Assembly: GCA_018701215.1 (NCBI GenBank)
Contig: JABIWH010000028.1
Span: forward strand, 101,131 to 165,130
Reading direction: 5' to 3'
Source: Rhodospirillaceae bacterium
Lineage (GTDB): Bacteria; Pseudomonadota; Alphaproteobacteria; GCA-2731375
DNA: 64,000 nt
Part shown: piece by piece, positions 61,907-64,000 of the stretch
Layout of the letters: every line of letters starts with the position of its first letter
Numbering within the stretch: the stretch's first letter is position 1
Notes under the pieces: generated by a model
What the model was told of the DNA's origin: nothing
Seen by the model: the letters and a program-made list of their open reading frames with translations, nothing else
The model's database searches: none
Translations under genes and position numbers: made by a program

Positions 61907-61933
61907 AACCTAATGAAAATCAATAATTAGGTT
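61907..61933. promoter_or_regulatory. Inverted repeat between the BigR-like and TauE/SafE genes
   Basis: AACCTAAT at 61907-61914 and ATTAGGTT at 61926-61933 form perfect 8-base arms around an 11-base AT-rich spacer. The 273-base gap is otherwise empty of genes. Centre-to-centre arm spacing of about 19 bases suits a dimeric regulator on two turns of DNA. It may be an operator for the leftward TauE/SafE transcript; the adjacent ArsR-type product is the obvious candidate. Confidence 0.4.
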
Positions 61934-61975
61934 CAATATAGCGGGATTAACCGCTCAACAAGCCGTGCGGGAGGC

Positions 61976-62293
61976 CTAGTTGAGTTTCGCCACGCAGCCG
62001 CCGGCGCAAATCAGATCATGCAGCAAATCGATGATCAAGCGGGCCTCATCGCCATGCAGGGAGTAAAATATATTCTGCGCCGAGCGCCTTGGCATGACCA
62101 AGCCGTCCTTGCGCAGACGGGCAAGATGTTGTGACAATGCCGATTGACTGATCCCGAGCAAACCTTCCAATTCACCGACGCTACGTTCACCCTCACTCAG
62201 ATGACATAGAATCATTAGCCGGCGCTCATTTGCCATGGCCTTTAGAACACGGCTTGCGTCGCGGGCATTCTCCTGCATCACTGCAAGGTTCAT
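61976..62293 (-). CDS. ArsR/SmtB family regulator, BigR/YgaV-like
   Basis: Winged-helix repressor, 105 residues from the ATG at 62293, which has GGGGA eight bases upstream; GTG/ATG starts at 62341/62338 would add 15-16 residues. The recognition helix is in LLGISQSALSQHLARLRKDGLV. Cys30 (MILCHLSEG) and Cys96 (LICAGGC) are 66 residues apart, the same distance as Cys42-Cys108 of BigR, whose disulfide or polysulfide state controls DNA binding. Classical ArsR metal cysteines in the recognition helix are absent. It should sense reactive sulfur or redox and control neighbouring sulfur-transport genes. Confidence 0.87.
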   Translation of the reverse strand: MNLAVMQENARDASRVLKAMANERRLMILCHLSEGERSVGELEGLLGISQSALSQHLARLRKDGLVMPRRSAQNIFYSLHGDEARLIIDLLHDLICAGGCVAKLN

Positions 62294-62474
62294 CTCGGTA
62301 TCCCCGTGTCTTGTTGCGCGGTCCGCGCTTTTGTCCATCACATCAGTTGCAACACAGCGGCAGTGGCAGCGGCACCCAGTACTCGCTGGTTACAATTCTT
62401 TCTTACTCGTTGTTACGACAAGACTCGACGCGGCACAATAAAAAAAGAAATATAAGAACATTCTAAATAATAAT

Positions 62475-63218
62475 TTAGCCTATTTCTCCAAGCACCGGAA
62501 GTATTTCGATCAACCAAAACCCCAATAACTCGAAAGAATTAAAAACAAACAATAATCCTGTTACAATCAGAAGGCCGCCGGTTGCTAATTCTATACGCCG
62601 CATGTGATGACGCATTCGCTTCATCCATCCTAAAAACGGTGCGGCAAGGAATGCCGCCAAGAGAAATGGAATACCCAACCCGGCGGCATAAACGGCAAGC
62701 AACGACGTACCGTACCATAAACTATCACTCCGCGCGGCAATGGAAAGCACGGTTGCTAATATTGGCCCGATACAAGGTGTCCAGCCAAAGGCAAAGGCCA
62801 GGCCCAAAAAGTAGGCGCCGACGACCCCGGCCGGACGATTTTGCAAATGCAGGCGCACCTCTCTATGCAAAAAAGGCAGTCGCAATAGCCCCATGATATG
62901 TAAGCCAAATATAATAATTATCACGCCGGCGATCTGGCCAAGGATCAATTTGTGCTGCAAAAGGATGCCGCTAATGGCGGAAGCGGACGCACCGAGAGCG
63001 ACAAAGACGCTGGAAAAGCCAAAAATAAAAAACAGCGCCGAGATAACGACGCGCCGCGCGCCGCCGGCATCCGTTTCCCGTTCCCCTGAAAGCTGTTCCA
63101 GCGAGGTGCCGCCCAAAAAGCATAAGTACGCAGGCACCAACGGCAGTACGCAGGGCGATACAAAACTTAGAATGCCCCCGCCCAGGGCACCGGCATAACT
63201 GATATCGAAGCCGCTCAT
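62475..63218 (-). CDS. ccdA: Cytochrome c biogenesis protein CcdA-like thiol-electron transporter
   Basis: Inner-membrane protein of 247 residues with six helices that carries reducing power from cytoplasmic thioredoxin to periplasmic partners. The two redox cysteines are Cys23 (FVSPCVLPLVPAY) and the one in GWTPCIGPIL near residue 150, both in the conserved proline-flanked setting. It stands without ccm genes, so it may supply electrons to another periplasmic thiol protein. The gene is upstream of the BigR-like gene on the same strand, with 181 AT-rich bases between coding regions. Confidence 0.9.
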   Translation of the reverse strand: MSGFDISYAGALGGGILSFVSPCVLPLVPAYLCFLGGTSLEQLSGERETDAGGARRVVISALFFIFGFSSVFVALGASASAISGILLQHKLILGQIAGVIIIIFGLHIMGLLRLPFLHREVRLHLQNRPAGVVGAYFLGLAFAFGWTPCIGPILATVLSIAARSDSLWYGTSLLAVYAAGLGIPFLLAAFLAAPFLGWMKRMRHHMRRIELATGGLLIVTGLLFVFNSFELLGFWLIEILPVLGEIG

Positions 63219-63352
63219 TGGCCAATCCTAACCGCAGACAAACAATTATCTAAGTATGGGCGCCTCGGCCGCGCACCGCCAGTACGCTGTAGCATGCATT
63301 GGGCCCGATCACGACGATTTTACAGCTGACCGTGGTGCGCTACAGTGTCGCC

Positions 63353-63643
63353 ATGAGCGATGGTCCGAATGCGCATGGTGAGGCTGAAGCGGTCTGCGAA
63401 ATCGATACACGCGGCATGATCTGCCCATTGCCGGTTTTGCGCGTGCGCAAGACCTTGGCTACGTTGCGCCCGGGCGATCTGTTGCGGGTAAGCTGCACCG
63501 ACCCTGCCGCTGCCACGGATTTTCCGGCCTTTTGTCAAGCGGCCGGGCACAAACTGCTCGAAAGCAGACGGCAAGACGCGGGTACGGGTCGGGATTGGGG
63601 CCATGCAACGGAATTGGTATTCCTCATTCGCCGCGGCGGCTGA
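63353..63643 (+). CDS. TusA-like sulfur carrier protein
   Basis: Small sulfur-transfer protein of 96 residues. The TusA/SirA signature is complete: DTRGMICPLPVLRVRKTLATLRPGDLLRV, with Cys24 in the CPxP motif as the persulfide carrier. The C-terminal half has the typical DPAAATDFPAFCQAAGHKLLES. The ATG at 63353 is chosen because it gives the normal length; the frame is open from 63299. It is divergent from ccdA over 134 bases. It could serve tRNA thiolation or sulfur traffic; its setting supports the latter. Confidence 0.9.
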   Translation: MSDGPNAHGEAEAVCEIDTRGMICPLPVLRVRKTLATLRPGDLLRVSCTDPAAATDFPAFCQAAGHKLLESRRQDAGTGRDWGHATELVFLIRRGG

Positions 63644-64000
63644 CCGCGCGACGGAGGGACATAACAGTGGCGTTGGCGAGCACTTGATGGCCACCTGGCC
63701 GACTACGTTTTGAGCCAGACATGGAAATAAATGCAGCGAACACAATAAATACAATACATATACTAAATGGCGTACGCCTTTCGATTAATAGTCATTAAGG
63801 CGTATTATTAGAAAATTATCAAGTAAACATTCTTAAATTTTAAGAATACATAAAGTTTGTTTCAATTCTATCTCATGAATATTCTACCTGTTTATGAATA
63901 ATAAACCCTTTTCTTCTAATCTCATCTAACGCTCGCTGACGCATGGGGAAGATCGCGTCAACCTGTCGGATCTTGGTTTTAGACGATTGAAATGGGGAAA
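63644..64000. other. AT-rich non-coding end of the window
   Basis: No supportable gene was found in these 357 bases. Composition drops sharply to AT-rich from about 63720 to 63920. It contains GGCGTACGCC (63769-63778), a perfect 10-base palindrome, and a stronger 19-base palindrome at 63829-63847. It probably holds the promoter region of a gene beyond the window. Confidence 0.5.
63829..63847. promoter_or_regulatory. 19-base AT-rich palindrome
   Basis: ATTCTTAAATTTTAAGAAT has perfect 9-base arms around one central T. It lies in the AT-rich tail with no gene on either side within view. The even symmetry suits a dimeric DNA-binding protein; as RNA it would form a weak AU hairpin, so an operator is the better guess. 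Confidence 0.4.

Noticed and set aside
1..64000. CRISPR arrays, insertion sequences, prophage or integrase genes
   Set aside because: No regularly spaced repeats, transposase or integrase motifs, or terminal inverted repeats flanking such genes were seen.

Overview
The window is GC-rich, densely coded DNA from a heterotrophic alphaproteobacterium. Order-level placement (Rhodospirillales-like) is an inference from the gene families and from pairs such as carB-greA, sfsA-map-radC and TIGR02186-TauE/SafE. No phage genes, transposases, integrases or CRISPR arrays were seen. Most genes are chromosomal catabolism and transport genes, with blocks of housekeeping genes between them.

Layout. (1) 47-4754: a complete BMP/nucleoside-type ABC importer (ATPase, two permeases, periplasmic binding protein), closed by a strong hairpin at 4771-4810. 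(2) 4868-17192: one tightly packed + strand run for acyl-CoA breakdown: SDR, MaoC-type hydratase, crotonase, two acyl-CoA dehydrogenases, NDP-forming acyl-CoA synthetase, alpha/beta hydrolase, LeuC/LeuD-like hydro-lyase, nitronate monooxygenase-like flavoprotein and an MFS transporter. (3) 17173-23667: opposing genes for two duplicated class III CoA-transferases, a metallo-beta-lactamase-fold hydrolase, an MmgE/PrpD protein and an EthA-like Baeyer-Villiger monooxygenase. Regions 2 and 3 together look like a route from a ketone through an ester or lactone to CoA thioesters and beta-oxidation; the substrate cannot be read from sequence.

(4) 23668-34545: a DUF427-adenylate cyclase fusion divergent from a membrane adenylate cyclase, an HSL-type esterase, dusA, a zinc alcohol dehydrogenase, a lone ketosynthase, an M23 peptidase followed by a 36-bp remnant of a second ketosynthase gene, a third CoA-transferase and an MFS transporter. 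(5) 34683-39465: an AtuA/DUF1446 protein with its small AtuA-related partner, then a complete TRAP transporter. (6) 39466-40922: a nucleotidyltransferase and a class I glutamine amidotransferase that resemble two steps of the cytidine-diphosphoramidate pathway of Campylobacter; this is the most unexpected pairing in the window.

(7) 40976-48181: tRNA-Ser(GCU), a small secreted protein, a Sel1 protein, a YbaK-type deacylase, a YfcG-like GST, an FAD oxidoreductase, a CinA-N/MoaB-like protein, sfsA, map and radC. (8) 48224-54470: HyuB and HyuA, divergent from an orphan molybdenum hydroxylase large subunit. (9) 54474-59891: a DUF502 membrane protein, a secreted Sel1 protein, carB (no carA here) and greA. 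(10) 60003-63643: a sulfur-related set: TIGR02186 protein, TauE/SafE, a BigR-like ArsR regulator with a cysteine pair at the BigR spacing, CcdA and a TusA-like protein. The last 357 bases are AT-rich and non-coding, with one strong palindrome.

The genes fit an oligotrophic or marine-type lifestyle: uptake by ABC, TRAP and MFS systems, broad CoA-based catabolism of ketones or terpenoid- or steroid-like carbon, and cAMP and reactive-sulfur signalling. Motif and residue assignments were made by eye without alignments or database searches.
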